From NCBI RefSeq assembly GCF_024807945.1, contig NZ_JANUFD010000012.1, positions 1 through 64,000 of the forward strand: 64,000 nt of DNA, in the 5' to 3' direction. Numbering within the stretch: the first letter of the stretch is position 1; each line of letters begins with the position of its first letter. The notes beneath the pieces were generated by a model. That model was not told where the DNA came from, ran no database searches, and saw only the letters and a program-made list of their open reading frames with translations. The position numbers and the translations under genes were made by a program. This DNA comes from Pseudomonas sp. JUb42 (lineage in GTDB: Bacteria > Pseudomonadota > Gammaproteobacteria > Pseudomonadales > Pseudomonadaceae). Positions 16,555 through 25,985 of the stretch are shown here, one piece after another.

Positions 16555-19265
16555 TGCGCTGCCTCCTGCAAGCCATCGACGGTTTTACCGAATACGGCAG
16601 GCGGGATACCGGCCAGACCGGCCGGCAGAGCCACAAGGCCCGCACCCAGCTCTTCGTTGATGCGCAGTGGCAGACGCAGGGTCTGGCCGGCAACGTTCAG
16701 GCTGAGCAGGGCGCCATCGTTGACACCCAGGCGATCGGCTTCGGACTTGGCCAGGGCCACGTAGGCTTCTGGAATGCGTTCCTGCACCGGTGCGGCCTTG
16801 GACGAAGTCTCGTCGCTGCCGAACAGGTGATAGAACGGCACGACCTGCCAGGTGCCACGGGCCGGAGCGAAAGCGCCCGGTACGCTGGCGAACCAGGACA
16901 GATTGTCACCCTTGGTTTCGATCAGGCGAGTACCCGGATCACCGGCACGCAGGTGACCACCGACTTCGTCCTGGAACTTGTTCCACGCTTGCGGCGAGTT
17001 CCAGCCCGGCGACCAGGCGAATGGCACTTGCTGACGCGGTTCGGCGGAGCCCGAATAACCTTCCATGGAGAAGGCGAACGCGGTGTCCTTGTCCTGCGAA
17101 GTGCGCGGCTCATGCACGCTGATATTGGCGCGCATGGCGGTACGGCCACTGTAACGCAGCGGTTCGCGCGCCAGTTTCATACCCTTGATGCGGAACGCAG
17201 CGGAAGGCGCGGCATCGATGATCCCGGCCAGTTGCGCGGTGCTGCTGGCGCAGGCGGCGGTGACGTGGTCGAGCTGGGTCCAGTCCACCGGTTTGTTCAG
17301 CAGGGTAGCGCGCAGGGCATGCAGCCAGCGCCAGCCTTCGTGAACCAGGATGCTGGCGTCCAGGTAGGTTGGGTCGAACACCTGGAAGAAGCGCTGGGCG
17401 CGGCCTTCCTGGCTGACCAGAGTACCGTCGCCTTCGGCGAAGCTGGCCGCTGGCAGAACCAGATGCGCCTTATCGCTGGTTGGAGTCTTCTGATGGTCGG
17501 CAACGATCACCACTTTCGCGGCGGCGAAGGCGGCATCGACAGTGGCGGCGTCAACACGACGGTACAGATCGTTTTCCAGCACGACGATGGCGTCGGCCTT
17601 GCCCGAGATCACGGCTTGCAGGGCGGCGTCTACCGACTCACCGCCGAACATCGCCAGACCCATGCTGTTGGCTTCCGGCACGATCAGGCTCAGCGAGCCT
17701 TGCTTGTCGCGCAGTTTCAGCGCCTTGGCAATGTTGGCCGCAGCTTCGATCAATGCGTTCGAACCCAGTGAGCTGCCGGAGATGATCAACGGACGCTTGG
17801 CCGCGAGCAAGGCAGCGGCAATGCGCTGGGCCAGTTCGAGGGCTTCGCTGTCCAGGCCTTCGACAGCCGGTGCGCTGGCGTCGATGGCGTGAGCCACGGC
17901 GAAACCGATGCGCGCCAGGTCGTCGGGAGCTGCGTGTACGCACTCTTCGGCGATGTCGTCGAGACGGGTTTCAGCCAGGCTGGCGATGAACAGCGGGTTC
18001 AGCTCGTGCTGACCGATGTTCTTCACTGCAGCGTCGAGCCACGGCTGGACTTTCATCGCAGCGGCCATGTCTTCGGCCTTGTTCTTCACCAACTGACGCA
18101 GGCCCAGGGCCATGCGCGCGGCAGTCTGGGTCAGGTCTTCGCCGAGGACGAAAACGGCGTCGTGATCTTCGATGTCGCGCAGGGTCGGGACCGGCAGCGG
18201 GCTGTCGTTCAACACCTTGAGGATCAGGCGCAGACGCTCCAGCTCACCGGCTTCGATACCCGAGTAGAAGTGCTCGGCACCGACCAGCTCACGCAAGGCG
18301 TAGTTGCTTTCCAGGCTGGCACGGGGCGAGCCGATACCGACGATGTTGCGACCGCGCAGCAGATCGGCGGCCTTGTCCAGCGCACCGTCAAGGCTGAGCT
18401 TCTCGCCATTGGCCAGCAGCGGCTGGCGCGGGCGGTCTTCGCGGTTGACGTAGCCATAGCCGAAACGGCCACGGTCGCACAGGAAGTACTGGTTGACCGA
18501 ACCATTGAAACGGTTCTCGATGCGACGGATTTCACCGTAGCGCTCACCGGGGCTGATGTTGCAGCCGCTGGAGCAGCCGTGGCAGATGCTCGGCGAGAAC
18601 TGCATGTCCCATTTACGGTTGTAGCGCTCGGAGTGAGTCTTGTCGGTAAACACACCGGTCGGGCAGACCTCGGTGAGGTTGCCGGAGAACTCACTCTCCA
18701 GGGTGCCGCTTTCGACGCGACCGAAGTACACGTTGTCGTGAGCGCCGAACACGCCCAGGTCAGTGCCACCGGCGTAGTCTTTATAGAAGCGTACGCAGCG
18801 ATAGCAGGCGATGCAGCGGTTCATCTCGTGGGCGATGAACGGGCCAAGTTCCTGGTTCTGGTGAGTACGCTTGGTGAAGCGATAACGGCGCTCGTTGTGG
18901 CCGGTCATCACGGTCATGTCTTGCAGGTGGCAGTGGCCGCCTTCCTCGCACACCGGGCAGTCGTGCGGGTGGTTGGTCATCAGCCATTCGACAACACTGG
19001 CGCGGAAGGCCTTGGATTCATCGTCATCGATGGAGATCCAGGTGTTGTCAGTGGCCGGGGTCATGCAGGACATGACGATACGACCACGGGTGTCGTTCTC
19101 GTCGTTGTACTGCTTGACCGCGCACTGGCGACAGGCGCCGACGCTACCAAGAGCGGGGTGCCAGCAGAAATAAGGGATGTCGAGTCCGAGGGACAGACAG
19201 GCCTGTAACAGGTTGTCTGCACCATCGACTTCGAGCGCTTTGCCGTCTACGTGGATAGTAGCCAT
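16551..19265 (-). CDS. nuoG: NADH-quinone oxidoreductase subunit G
   Basis: 904-aa largest peripheral subunit. Cluster ligands are visible: the [2Fe-2S] N1b region (PYFCWHPALGSVGACRQC), the His-ligated N5 motif (HPHDCPVCEEGGHC), N4 (CIACYRC with the distal Cys in TEVCPTG) and the additional CHGCSSGC motif for the bacterial cluster N7. The C-terminal two thirds is the molybdopterin-oxidoreductase-like fold without active site. A 135-bp gap with a strong hairpin separates it from nuoF, unusual for this otherwise tight operon. Confidence 0.97.
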   Translation of the reverse strand: MATIHVDGKALEVDGADNLLQACLSLGLDIPYFCWHPALGSVGACRQCAVKQYNDENDTRGRIVMSCMTPATDNTWISIDDDESKAFRASVVEWLMTNHPHDCPVCEEGGHCHLQDMTVMTGHNERRYRFTKRTHQNQELGPFIAHEMNRCIACYRCVRFYKDYAGGTDLGVFGAHDNVYFGRVESGTLESEFSGNLTEVCPTGVFTDKTHSERYNRKWDMQFSPSICHGCSSGCNISPGERYGEIRRIENRFNGSVNQYFLCDRGRFGYGYVNREDRPRQPLLANGEKLSLDGALDKAADLLRGRNIVGIGSPRASLESNYALRELVGAEHFYSGIEAGELERLRLILKVLNDSPLPVPTLRDIEDHDAVFVLGEDLTQTAARMALGLRQLVKNKAEDMAAAMKVQPWLDAAVKNIGQHELNPLFIASLAETRLDDIAEECVHAAPDDLARIGFAVAHAIDASAPAVEGLDSEALELAQRIAAALLAAKRPLIISGSSLGSNALIEAAANIAKALKLRDKQGSLSLIVPEANSMGLAMFGGESVDAALQAVISGKADAIVVLENDLYRRVDAATVDAAFAAAKVVIVADHQKTPTSDKAHLVLPAASFAEGDGTLVSQEGRAQRFFQVFDPTYLDASILVHEGWRWLHALRATLLNKPVDWTQLDHVTAACASSTAQLAGIIDAAPSAAFRIKGMKLAREPLRYSGRTAMRANISVHEPRTSQDKDTAFAFSMEGYSGSAEPRQQVPFAWSPGWNSPQAWNKFQDEVGGHLRAGDPGTRLIETKGDNLSWFASVPGAFAPARGTWQVVPFYHLFGSDETSSKAAPVQERIPEAYVALAKSEADRLGVNDGALLSLNVAGQTLRLPLRINEELGAGLVALPAGLAGIPPAVFGKTVDGLQEAAQ

Positions 19266-19362
19266 GGTTCAAAGTTCTTCGTTGGCCCGGTGTCAGCGGG
19301 CGTGGCTAATGGAATCTCGGTGCTACCCGTATCAAACAGCCGTGAGGCGTCATCGGGTACGA

Positions 19363-19388
19363 GATCGGCAGCCTGCTGGCTGCCGATC
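19363..19388 (-). other. Strong hairpin inside the nuo operon, between nuoF and nuoG
   Basis: Perfect 11-bp stem GATCGGCAGCC / GGCTGCCGATC with a four-base loop, in the 135-bp nuoF-nuoG spacer. In the direction of transcription it is followed by TCGTACCC, not a T-run, so it is not a typical terminator. RNA stabilisation or processing is possible. The remainder of the spacer holds nothing recognisable. Confidence 0.6.
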
Positions 19389-19400
19389 CTTTCTGTCTTG

Positions 19401-20759
19401 TTATGCGCCAACCACAATCGGACGTTGGAAGGCCGCCGGGCTGGTGTCGCTCACGGGGGCGATACCGGCTTCGAACTCCGACCTGAAGTACTTGATCGCG
19501 GCGCCCAGCGGCTCCACTGCGCCCGGTGCGTGGGCACAGAAGGTGCGGCCCGGGCCGAGGAAACCGACCAGCCCTTGCAGGGTCTCGATGTCGCCCGGCT
19601 GGCCCTGGCCTTTTTCCAGGGCGCGCAGGATCTTCACGCTCCATGGCAGGCCGTCGCGGCAAGGTGTGCAGAAACCGCACGACTCCTGGGCGAAGAACTC
19701 TTCCATGTTGCGCAGCAGGGAAACCATGTTGACGCTGTCGTCGACGGCCATGGCCAGGCCCGTACCCATCCGGGTGCCGACCTTGGCCACGCCACCGGCG
19801 TAGAACTGGCAATCCAGGTGCTCAGGCAGCAGGAAGCCAGTGCCGGCACCGCCTGGCTGCCAGCACTTGAGCTTGAAGCCGTCACGCATGCCGCCGGCAT
19901 AGTCCTCGAACAGCTCGCGGGCCGGCAGACCGAAAGGCAGCTCCCACAGGCCGGGGTTCTTGACCTTGCCGGAGAAGCCCATGAGCTTGGTGCCCATATC
20001 TTCGCTGCCCGGACGGGCCAGGGACTTGTACCAGTCGTTGCCGTTGGCGACGATGGCCGGCACGTTGCACAGGGTCTCGACGTTGTTCACGCAAGTCGGC
20101 TTGCCCCACACGCCAACGGCGGCAGGGAAGGGCGGCTTGGAGCGCGGGTTGGCGCGACGGCCTTCCAGGGAGTTGATCAGTGCGGTTTCTTCACCGCAGA
20201 TGTAGCGCCCGGCACCGGTGTGGACGAACAGTTCGAAATCGAAGCCGCTGCCCAGGATGTTCTTGCCCAGCAGACCGGCCGCTTCGGCTTCTTTCACCGC
20301 ACGACGCAGGTTCTTCGCAGCGGTGGTGTATTCACCACGCAGGAAGATATAGCCGCGGTAGGCTTTCAATGCGCGAGCACTGATCAGCATGCCTTCGATC
20401 AGCAGATGGGGCTGTTGCTCCATCAGCATGCGGTCTTTCCAGGTGTTGGGCTCCATCTCATCCGCGTTGCACAGCAGGTAGCGGATGTTCATGGATTCGT
20501 CTTTGGGCATCAGGCCCCATTTGACGCCGGTGGGGAAGCCCGCACCGCCACGACCCTTGAGCCCGGAGTCCTTGACGGCCTGGACGATATCGTCGGCCGA
20601 CATGTCGGCGAAGGCCTTGCGCGCAGCGGCATAGCCGTTCTTCTGCTGGTATTCGTCGAGCCAGAGTGGTTCGCCGTCGTCACGCAGGCGCCAGGTCAGC
20701 GGATGGGTCTCCGCAGCACGGGCGATGGTGTTGGCCGGACCGAAAGAAGTGATGGTCAT
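19401..20759 (-). CDS. nuoF: NADH-quinone oxidoreductase subunit F
   Basis: 452-aa NADH-binding subunit with FMN and cluster N3. The nucleotide loop GLKGRGGAGFPTGVKWG, the FMN region and the [4Fe-4S] motif ESCGFCTPCRDG with the fourth Cys in GRTFCAHAPG are present. It takes electrons from NADH and passes them to NuoG. Start overlaps the nuoE stop by four bases. Confidence 0.97.
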   Translation of the reverse strand: MTITSFGPANTIARAAETHPLTWRLRDDGEPLWLDEYQQKNGYAAARKAFADMSADDIVQAVKDSGLKGRGGAGFPTGVKWGLMPKDESMNIRYLLCNADEMEPNTWKDRMLMEQQPHLLIEGMLISARALKAYRGYIFLRGEYTTAAKNLRRAVKEAEAAGLLGKNILGSGFDFELFVHTGAGRYICGEETALINSLEGRRANPRSKPPFPAAVGVWGKPTCVNNVETLCNVPAIVANGNDWYKSLARPGSEDMGTKLMGFSGKVKNPGLWELPFGLPARELFEDYAGGMRDGFKLKCWQPGGAGTGFLLPEHLDCQFYAGGVAKVGTRMGTGLAMAVDDSVNMVSLLRNMEEFFAQESCGFCTPCRDGLPWSVKILRALEKGQGQPGDIETLQGLVGFLGPGRTFCAHAPGAVEPLGAAIKYFRSEFEAGIAPVSDTSPAAFQRPIVVGA

Positions 20760-21253
20760 GGGTAAGCCTCCAGCATCTTGGCGACGCCACCTGGCTGTAC
20801 ATCGCCGAAGGTGTCGTCATCGACCATCACGGCCGGGGCCTTGTCGCAGTTGCCCAGGCAGCACACCGGCAGCAAGGTGAAGCGGTTGTCGGCAGTCGTC
20901 TGGCCCAGGCCGATACCCAGCGAGCGCTGGATTTCAGTGACCACGTTCTCGTGGCCGGCGATGTAGCAGACCATGCTGTTGCAGACGCGAATGATGTGGC
21001 GACCCACCGGCTGACGGAAGATCTGGCTGTAGAACGTCGCCACCCCTTCCACGTCGCTGGCAGGGATGCCGAGGACTTCGCTGATGGCGTAGATGGCGCC
21101 GTCCGGCACCCACCCGCGCTCACCCTGAACGATCTTCAGGGCTTCGATAGACGCCGCGCGCGGGTCTTCGTAGTGATGCATCTCGTGCTCGATGGCCGAG
21201 CGCTCGGTTTCGCTCAATGCGAAACGGTCTGTCTGGATAAGCGTGCTGTTCAT
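20756..21253 (-). CDS. nuoE: NADH-quinone oxidoreductase subunit E
   Basis: 165-aa thioredoxin-like subunit with [2Fe-2S] cluster N1a: ligands in CNSMVC and CCLGNCDKAP. It forms the NADH dehydrogenase head with NuoF and NuoG. Overlaps nuoF by four bases; two bases separate it from nuoCD. Confidence 0.97.
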   Translation of the reverse strand: MNSTLIQTDRFALSETERSAIEHEMHHYEDPRAASIEALKIVQGERGWVPDGAIYAISEVLGIPASDVEGVATFYSQIFRQPVGRHIIRVCNSMVCYIAGHENVVTEIQRSLGIGLGQTTADNRFTLLPVCCLGNCDKAPAVMVDDDTFGDVQPGGVAKMLEAYP

Positions 21254-21255
21254 GC

Positions 21256-23037
21256 TTAGCGGTCCACGTCAGCCATAACGAAGTCGATACTACCCAGGTA
21301 CGCGATCAAGTCCGCGACCATACTGCCTCTGATCACCGAAGGGATCTGTTGCAGGTGCGGGTAACTTGGGGTGCGGATCCGGGTACGGTAGCTCATGGTG
21401 CCGCCGTCGCTCGTCAGGTAGTAACTGTTGATGCCCTTGGTCGCTTCAATCATCTGGAAGGATTCGTTGGCCGGCATGACCGGGCCCCACGAAACCTGCA
21501 GGAAGTGCGTGATCAGGGTCTCGATGTGTTGCAGGGTGCGCTCTTTGGGCGGCGGCGTAGTCAGCGGGTGATCCGCCTTGTACGCACCGGCCGGCATGTT
21601 GCGCATGCACTGCTCGATGATCTTGAGACTCTGGCGCATCTCTTCCACGCGGACGATGCAGCGGTCATAGGCGTCGCCATTGGCAGCCAGCGGTACTTCG
21701 AATTCGAAATTCTCGTAACCCGAGTAAGGACGGGCCTTGCGCAGGTCGAAGTCGCAGCCGGTGGAACGCAGACCGGCGCCGGTGACGCCCCATTCCAGCG
21801 CTTCCTTGGTGTTATAGGCGGCGACACCGATGGTCCGGCCCTTGAGGATGCTGTTGTCCAAAGCGGCTTTCTGGTATTCGTCCAGACGCTTGGGCATCCA
21901 CTCGATGAAGTCCTTGACCAGCTTTTCCCAGCCGCGCGGCAGGTCGTGGGCGACGCCGCCGATGCGATACCAGGCCGGGTGCAGACGGAAGCCGGTAATG
22001 GCTTCGATCACGGTGTAGGCGCGCTGACGGTCGGTAAAGGTGAAGAACACCGGGGTCATGGCGCCGACGTCCTGGATATAGGTACCCAGGAACAGCAGGT
22101 GGCTGGTGATACGGAAGAACTCGGCCATCATGATGCGGATGGTGTCGACCTTCTCCGGTACCTTGATGCCGGCCAGCTTCTCGACCGAAAGCACGTACGG
22201 CAGGTTGTTCATCACCCCGCCGAGGTAGTCGATACGGTCGGTGTAGGGGATGAAACTGTGCCAGGACTGACGCTCGGCCATTTTCTCGGCACCACGGTGG
22301 TGGTAACCGATGTCCGGGACGCAGTCGACGATTTCTTCACCGTCCAGTTGCAGGATGATGCGGAACGCACCGTGAGCCGAAGGGTGGTTCGGGCCCAGGT
22401 TGAGGAACATGTAGTCCTCGTTGGTGCCGGAACGCTTCATGCCCCAGTCTTCCGGACGGAAGCGCGCGGCCTCTTCTTCAAGCTGCTGCTTGGCCAGGGT
22501 CAGGCTGTACGGGTCGAACTCGGTGGCGCGGGCCGGGAAGTCCTTGCGCAGCGGGTGACCTTCCCAGGTCGGCGGCATCATGATGCGGGTCAGGTGAGGG
22601 TGGCCCGGGAAATCGATCCCGAACATGTCCCACACTTCGCGCTCGTACCAGTTGGCGTTGGGCCAGATGCTGGTCACGGTAGGCACGCTGAGGTCGCCTT
22701 CGGACAAGGCCACCTTGATCATTACGTCACTATTACGCTCTACCGACAGCAGGTGGTAGAACACCGTGAAATCGGCTCCAGGCAGGCCGCGACGGTTAGT
22801 GCGCAGGCGCTCGTCGACACCATGCAGGTCGTAAAGCATGGAGTAGGGCTTGGGCAGCTGGCGCAGGAACGACAGCACTTCGAACAGTCGGGCACGCTCG
22901 ACCCACAGCACCGGCATGCCGGTACGGGTGGCCTGGGCGGTGAACGCCTCGGCGCCAAAGCGATTGTTCAGTTCAACGACGACGTCTTGGTCGTCAGCCT
23001 TGTAAGGCGGGATATACAGAGCGGTGCCTGTAGTCAT
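21256..23037 (-). CDS. nuoCD: NADH-quinone oxidoreductase fused subunit C/D
   Basis: 593-aa fusion of the 30-kDa (NuoC, about residues 1-185, with FPGHPHLTRIMMPPTWEGHPLRKDFP) and 49-kDa (NuoD, about 205-593, with LGPNHPSAHGAFRIILQLDGE and the C-terminal GSIDFVMADVDR) subunits. Such a fusion is normal in gammaproteobacteria. NuoD supplies the His and Tyr of the quinone head-group site. A 75-bp spacer separates it from nuoB. Confidence 0.97.
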   Translation of the reverse strand: MTTGTALYIPPYKADDQDVVVELNNRFGAEAFTAQATRTGMPVLWVERARLFEVLSFLRQLPKPYSMLYDLHGVDERLRTNRRGLPGADFTVFYHLLSVERNSDVMIKVALSEGDLSVPTVTSIWPNANWYEREVWDMFGIDFPGHPHLTRIMMPPTWEGHPLRKDFPARATEFDPYSLTLAKQQLEEEAARFRPEDWGMKRSGTNEDYMFLNLGPNHPSAHGAFRIILQLDGEEIVDCVPDIGYHHRGAEKMAERQSWHSFIPYTDRIDYLGGVMNNLPYVLSVEKLAGIKVPEKVDTIRIMMAEFFRITSHLLFLGTYIQDVGAMTPVFFTFTDRQRAYTVIEAITGFRLHPAWYRIGGVAHDLPRGWEKLVKDFIEWMPKRLDEYQKAALDNSILKGRTIGVAAYNTKEALEWGVTGAGLRSTGCDFDLRKARPYSGYENFEFEVPLAANGDAYDRCIVRVEEMRQSLKIIEQCMRNMPAGAYKADHPLTTPPPKERTLQHIETLITHFLQVSWGPVMPANESFQMIEATKGINSYYLTSDGGTMSYRTRIRTPSYPHLQQIPSVIRGSMVADLIAYLGSIDFVMADVDR

Positions 23038-23112
23038 AGGTCTCGATCACTATCGGTCAACGTACAGAATGAACCCGGTTTCTTGTCTTTTTTATAAAAA
23101 GAGAGAGCTGGA

Positions 23113-23787
23113 TCAGACTTCGTCGGGGCTGCGCAGGTTGGTGACCTGAATACGCTGTTCGCGGCGCTGTTCCTTTTGCGACGGCATCTCGGCGCGATAT
23201 ACGCCTTGTTCACCGACGACCCAGGACAGAGGGCGACGCTCCTGGCCGATGGATTCCTGCAGCAGCATCAAGCCTTGCAGAAACGCTTCGGGGCGGGGCG
23301 GGCAGCCAGGCACGTAGACATCCACGGGGAGGAACTTGTCCACGCCCTGGACTACGGAATAGATGTCGTACATGCCACCGGAGTTGGCACACGAACCCAT
23401 GGAAATGACCCATTTAGGTTCGAGCATTTGCTCGTAGAGACGCTGGATGATCGGCGCCATCTTGATGAAGCAGGTACCTGCAATGACCATGAAGTCGGCC
23501 TGACGCGGTGATGCCCGGATGACTTCCGCGCCGAAGCGGGCGATGTCGTGGGGCGCCGTGAAGGCCGTGGTCATTTCCACATAGCAGCACGAAAGGCCGA
23601 AGTTGTACGGCCAAAGGGAGTTCTTGCGACCCCAGTTGACAGCACCACTCAGCACGTCTTCGAGCTTGCCCATGTAGATGTTTTTGTGGACTTGATCTTC
23701 TAACGGATCGGAAACGGTTTCCCGTTGGCCGATCGGGTACTGATCGTTAGGAGCATCCGGGTCGATCCTGGTGAGATTGTATTGCAT
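23113..23787 (-). CDS. nuoB: NADH-quinone oxidoreductase subunit B
   Basis: 224-aa subunit carrying the terminal cluster N2 next to the quinone site: GLSCCYVEM (tandem cysteines), GSCANSGGMYD and PGCPPRPEA provide the ligands. The ATG at 23787 (MQYNLTRID) is used, with GAGG about ten bases upstream; a TTG two codons earlier is less likely. The N-terminal extension with many Asp/Pro residues is normal in Pseudomonas. Confidence 0.96.
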   Translation of the reverse strand: MQYNLTRIDPDAPNDQYPIGQRETVSDPLEDQVHKNIYMGKLEDVLSGAVNWGRKNSLWPYNFGLSCCYVEMTTAFTAPHDIARFGAEVIRASPRQADFMVIAGTCFIKMAPIIQRLYEQMLEPKWVISMGSCANSGGMYDIYSVVQGVDKFLPVDVYVPGCPPRPEAFLQGLMLLQESIGQERRPLSWVVGEQGVYRAEMPSQKEQRREQRIQVTNLRSPDEV

Positions 23788-23797
23788 CGCCAAAGCC

Positions 23798-24211
23798 TCA
23801 TTGTTTTAGCTTCGCCTGCCGGGTACGACGACCTTCGGGAGCCCAGTCAAGGGCCCCGACGCGCCATAGGTAGACAAGACCTGCCAACAGAATTGCTATG
23901 AAAACGAGTGCTTCGACGAATCCGGTCCAGCCGCTTTCGCGGACGGACACAGACCAGGCAAAGAGAAAGAGGGCTTCGATGTCGAAGATCACGAAGAGCA
24001 TCGCGACCAGATAGAATTTTGCCGAAAGGCGCAGACGCGCACTGCCGGTTGGCAGCATGCCGGACTCGAACGGTTCGTTTTTGCTGCGACCCCAGGCTTT
24101 GCTGCCCAGGATGCTGGAGAGACCGAGCATGAAGGCGCAAAGGCCGACAACACCCAAGAGGAAAATGGCGAAGCCCCAGTTGTGGGCAATCAATCCTGTT
24201 GAATCTTGCAT
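23798..24211 (-). CDS. nuoA: NADH-quinone oxidoreductase subunit A
   Basis: 137-aa membrane subunit (ND3), three helices, first gene of the operon. It shows the conserved GRSKNEPFESGMLPTGSARLRLSAKFYLVAMLFVIFDIEALFLFAW core. AAGGA lies eight bases before the ATG. The promoter must lie in the upstream intergenic DNA. Confidence 0.97.
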   Translation of the reverse strand: MQDSTGLIAHNWGFAIFLLGVVGLCAFMLGLSSILGSKAWGRSKNEPFESGMLPTGSARLRLSAKFYLVAMLFVIFDIEALFLFAWSVSVRESGWTGFVEALVFIAILLAGLVYLWRVGALDWAPEGRRTRQAKLKQ

Positions 24212-24300
24212 ACTGGCAGTCCTTAACAGAGAGCAAAGGTCTCTGGGCTTGGTGAAGAGAATAGCTGAGTGACGATATGTCGCAGGTAATCAATCCATTG

Positions 24301-24329
24301 ATTTTATGGCTAAACAGTTGGCAAGTAAA
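24301..24329 (-). promoter_or_regulatory. Candidate nuo promoter
   Basis: On the minus strand TTTACT (24329-24324) is followed after 17 bases by TAAAAT (24306-24301), fair matches to sigma-70 boxes. This would start transcription about 80 bases before nuoA. Only sequence similarity supports it. Confidence 0.35.
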
Positions 24330-24463
24330 TTTACTACATCAAAATTATTGAATGAATTAATCGTCAGGGTTGGGTGGTCCGGGCTGCAGGGCAGGTGGGG
24401 CGGGCATTACGTGGCATTTTGTTAATTATGTTTCTTGCCGGGTGCAACGAAATTTAACCGCTA

Positions 24464-24492
24464 CTCTAAATGATAATTAATATCATTTAGAG
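24464..24492. promoter_or_regulatory. 29-bp palindrome with Fur-box similarity
   Basis: Arms CTCTAAATGATA and TATCATTTAGAG are a perfect 12-bp inverted repeat around ATTAA. The core at 24466-24484 agrees with the classical 19-bp Fur consensus at 14 positions by hand alignment. It lies 253 bp upstream of nuoA and 119 bp beyond the end of aceA. The rest of the 448-bp spacer (24212-24659) holds a G-run cluster (24367-24404), a 7-bp hairpin (24508-24530) and the aceA terminator; no gene was recognised. Confidence 0.5.
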
Positions 24493-24610
24493 GTTCTTCC
24501 CATAGTGTAGTCGCGATATTGTCCGACTACCGCGCTTTATTAGCCGTCGCACAGTTTTAACAATGAAGTGAGAAGGCCGCCGCAAAACGCGATTCTTTCT
24601 GTCGCGCAAA

Positions 24611-24641
24611 CAAACAGACCGCCTCGAGGGCGGCCTGTTTG
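24611..24641 (-). terminator. Intrinsic terminator of aceA
   Basis: On the minus strand CAAACAGGCCGCC and GGCGGTCTGTTTG form a 13-bp stem with one mismatch, starting 19 bases after the aceA stop and followed by TTTGCG. Confidence 0.75.
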
Positions 24642-24659
24642 CGTACGGCGAGGGAGGGA

Positions 24660-25985
24660 TCAGTGGAACTGTTCTTCCTCGGTGGAGCCGGTCAGCGCGG
24701 TCACCGAAGACGCGCCACCCTGGATCACGGTGGTCATGTCGTCGAAGTAGCCGGTGCCCACTTCCTGCTGGTGCGCCACGAAGGTGTAACCCTTGTTGGC
24801 GTCAGCGAATTCCTGCTCCTGCAGCTTCACGTAGGCGGTCATGTCGTTGCGGGCGTAGTCGTGCGCCAGGTTGAACATGCTGTGCCACATGTTGTGAATG
24901 CCTGCCAGCGTGATGAACTGATGCTTGTAGCCCATGGCCGACAGCTCGCGCTGGAACTTGGCGATGGTCGCGTCGTCCAGGTTCTTTTTCCAGTTGAAGG
25001 AAGGCGAGCAGTTGTAGGACAGCAATTGGTCCGGGTATTCCTTTTTGATCGCTTCGGCGAAGCGACGGGCTTCGTCCAGGTCCGGCTTAGCCGTTTCGCA
25101 CCAGATCAGATCGGCGTACGGCGCGTAGGCCAGGCCGCGGGAGATGGCCTGGTCCAGACCGGCGCGTACCTTGTAGAAGCCTTCCGGGGTGCGGGTGCCG
25201 GTTACGAACGGTTGGTCGTACGGGTCGCAGTCGGAGGTCAACAGGTCGGCGGCGTTGGCGTCGGTACGGGCCAGAATAATGGTCGGTACACCGGCAACGT
25301 CAGCCGCCAGGCGCGCAGCCACCAGTTTCTGTACGGCTTCCTGGGTCGGCACCAGAACCTTGCCGCCCATGTGGCCGCATTTCTTCACCGAGGCCAGTTG
25401 GTCTTCGAAGTGCACGCCGGCGGCGCCCGCTTCGATCATGTTCTTCATCAGCTCGTAGGCGTTGAGTACGCCGCCGAAACCGGCTTCGGCGTCAGCCACG
25501 ATCGGTGCGAAGTAGTCGATATAGCCTTCATCGCCCGGGTTCTTGCCGGCTTTCCACTGGATCTGGTCGGCGCGACGGAACGAGTTGTTGATGCGCTTGA
25601 CTACGGTTGGAACCGAATCCACCGGGTACAGCGACTGGTCCGGGTACATCGACTCGGCCGAGTTGTTGTCGGCGGCAACCTGCCAGCCGGACAGGTAGAT
25701 GGCCTGGATACCGGCCTTGACCTGTTGTACCGCCTGGCCACCGGTAAGGGCGCCCATGCAGTTGACGAAGTCCTTGTCGGGACGAAACGACGGCTTGGCA
25801 CCTTGGGTGACCAGGTTCCAGAGCTTTTCGGCGCCCAGCTTGGCAAACGTGTGTTCAGGTTGAACCGAGCCACGCAGGCGGACGACGTCAGCAGCGGAAT
25901 AAGTACGGGTCACGTTTTTCCAGCGCGGATTTTCGGCCCAGTCTTTTTCGATAGCCGCTATTTGTTGTTCGCGTGTCAGTGCCAT
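24660..25985 (-). CDS. aceA: Isocitrate lyase
   Basis: 441-aa enzyme cleaving isocitrate to glyoxylate and succinate, the first step of the glyoxylate shunt, needed for growth on acetate and fatty acids. The catalytic loop K-K-C203-G-H-M-G-G-K is intact; ADAEAGFGG (Mg binding), ARTDANAADLL and the closing TEEEQFH are also typical. GAGG precedes the ATG at about nine bases. Competes with isocitrate dehydrogenase, encoded 7 kb away. The upstream region carries an RccR-like inverted repeat and a long leader. Confidence 0.97.
   Translation of the reverse strand: MALTREQQIAAIEKDWAENPRWKNVTRTYSAADVVRLRGSVQPEHTFAKLGAEKLWNLVTQGAKPSFRPDKDFVNCMGALTGGQAVQQVKAGIQAIYLSGWQVAADNNSAESMYPDQSLYPVDSVPTVVKRINNSFRRADQIQWKAGKNPGDEGYIDYFAPIVADAEAGFGGVLNAYELMKNMIEAGAAGVHFEDQLASVKKCGHMGGKVLVPTQEAVQKLVAARLAADVAGVPTIILARTDANAADLLTSDCDPYDQPFVTGTRTPEGFYKVRAGLDQAISRGLAYAPYADLIWCETAKPDLDEARRFAEAIKKEYPDQLLSYNCSPSFNWKKNLDDATIAKFQRELSAMGYKHQFITLAGIHNMWHSMFNLAHDYARNDMTAYVKLQEQEFADANKGYTFVAHQQEVGTGYFDDMTTVIQGGASSVTALTGSTEEEQFH

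Noticed and set aside
21349..23097. 582-codon plus-strand open frame opposite nuoCD
   Set aside because: Antisense shadow of a conserved gene.
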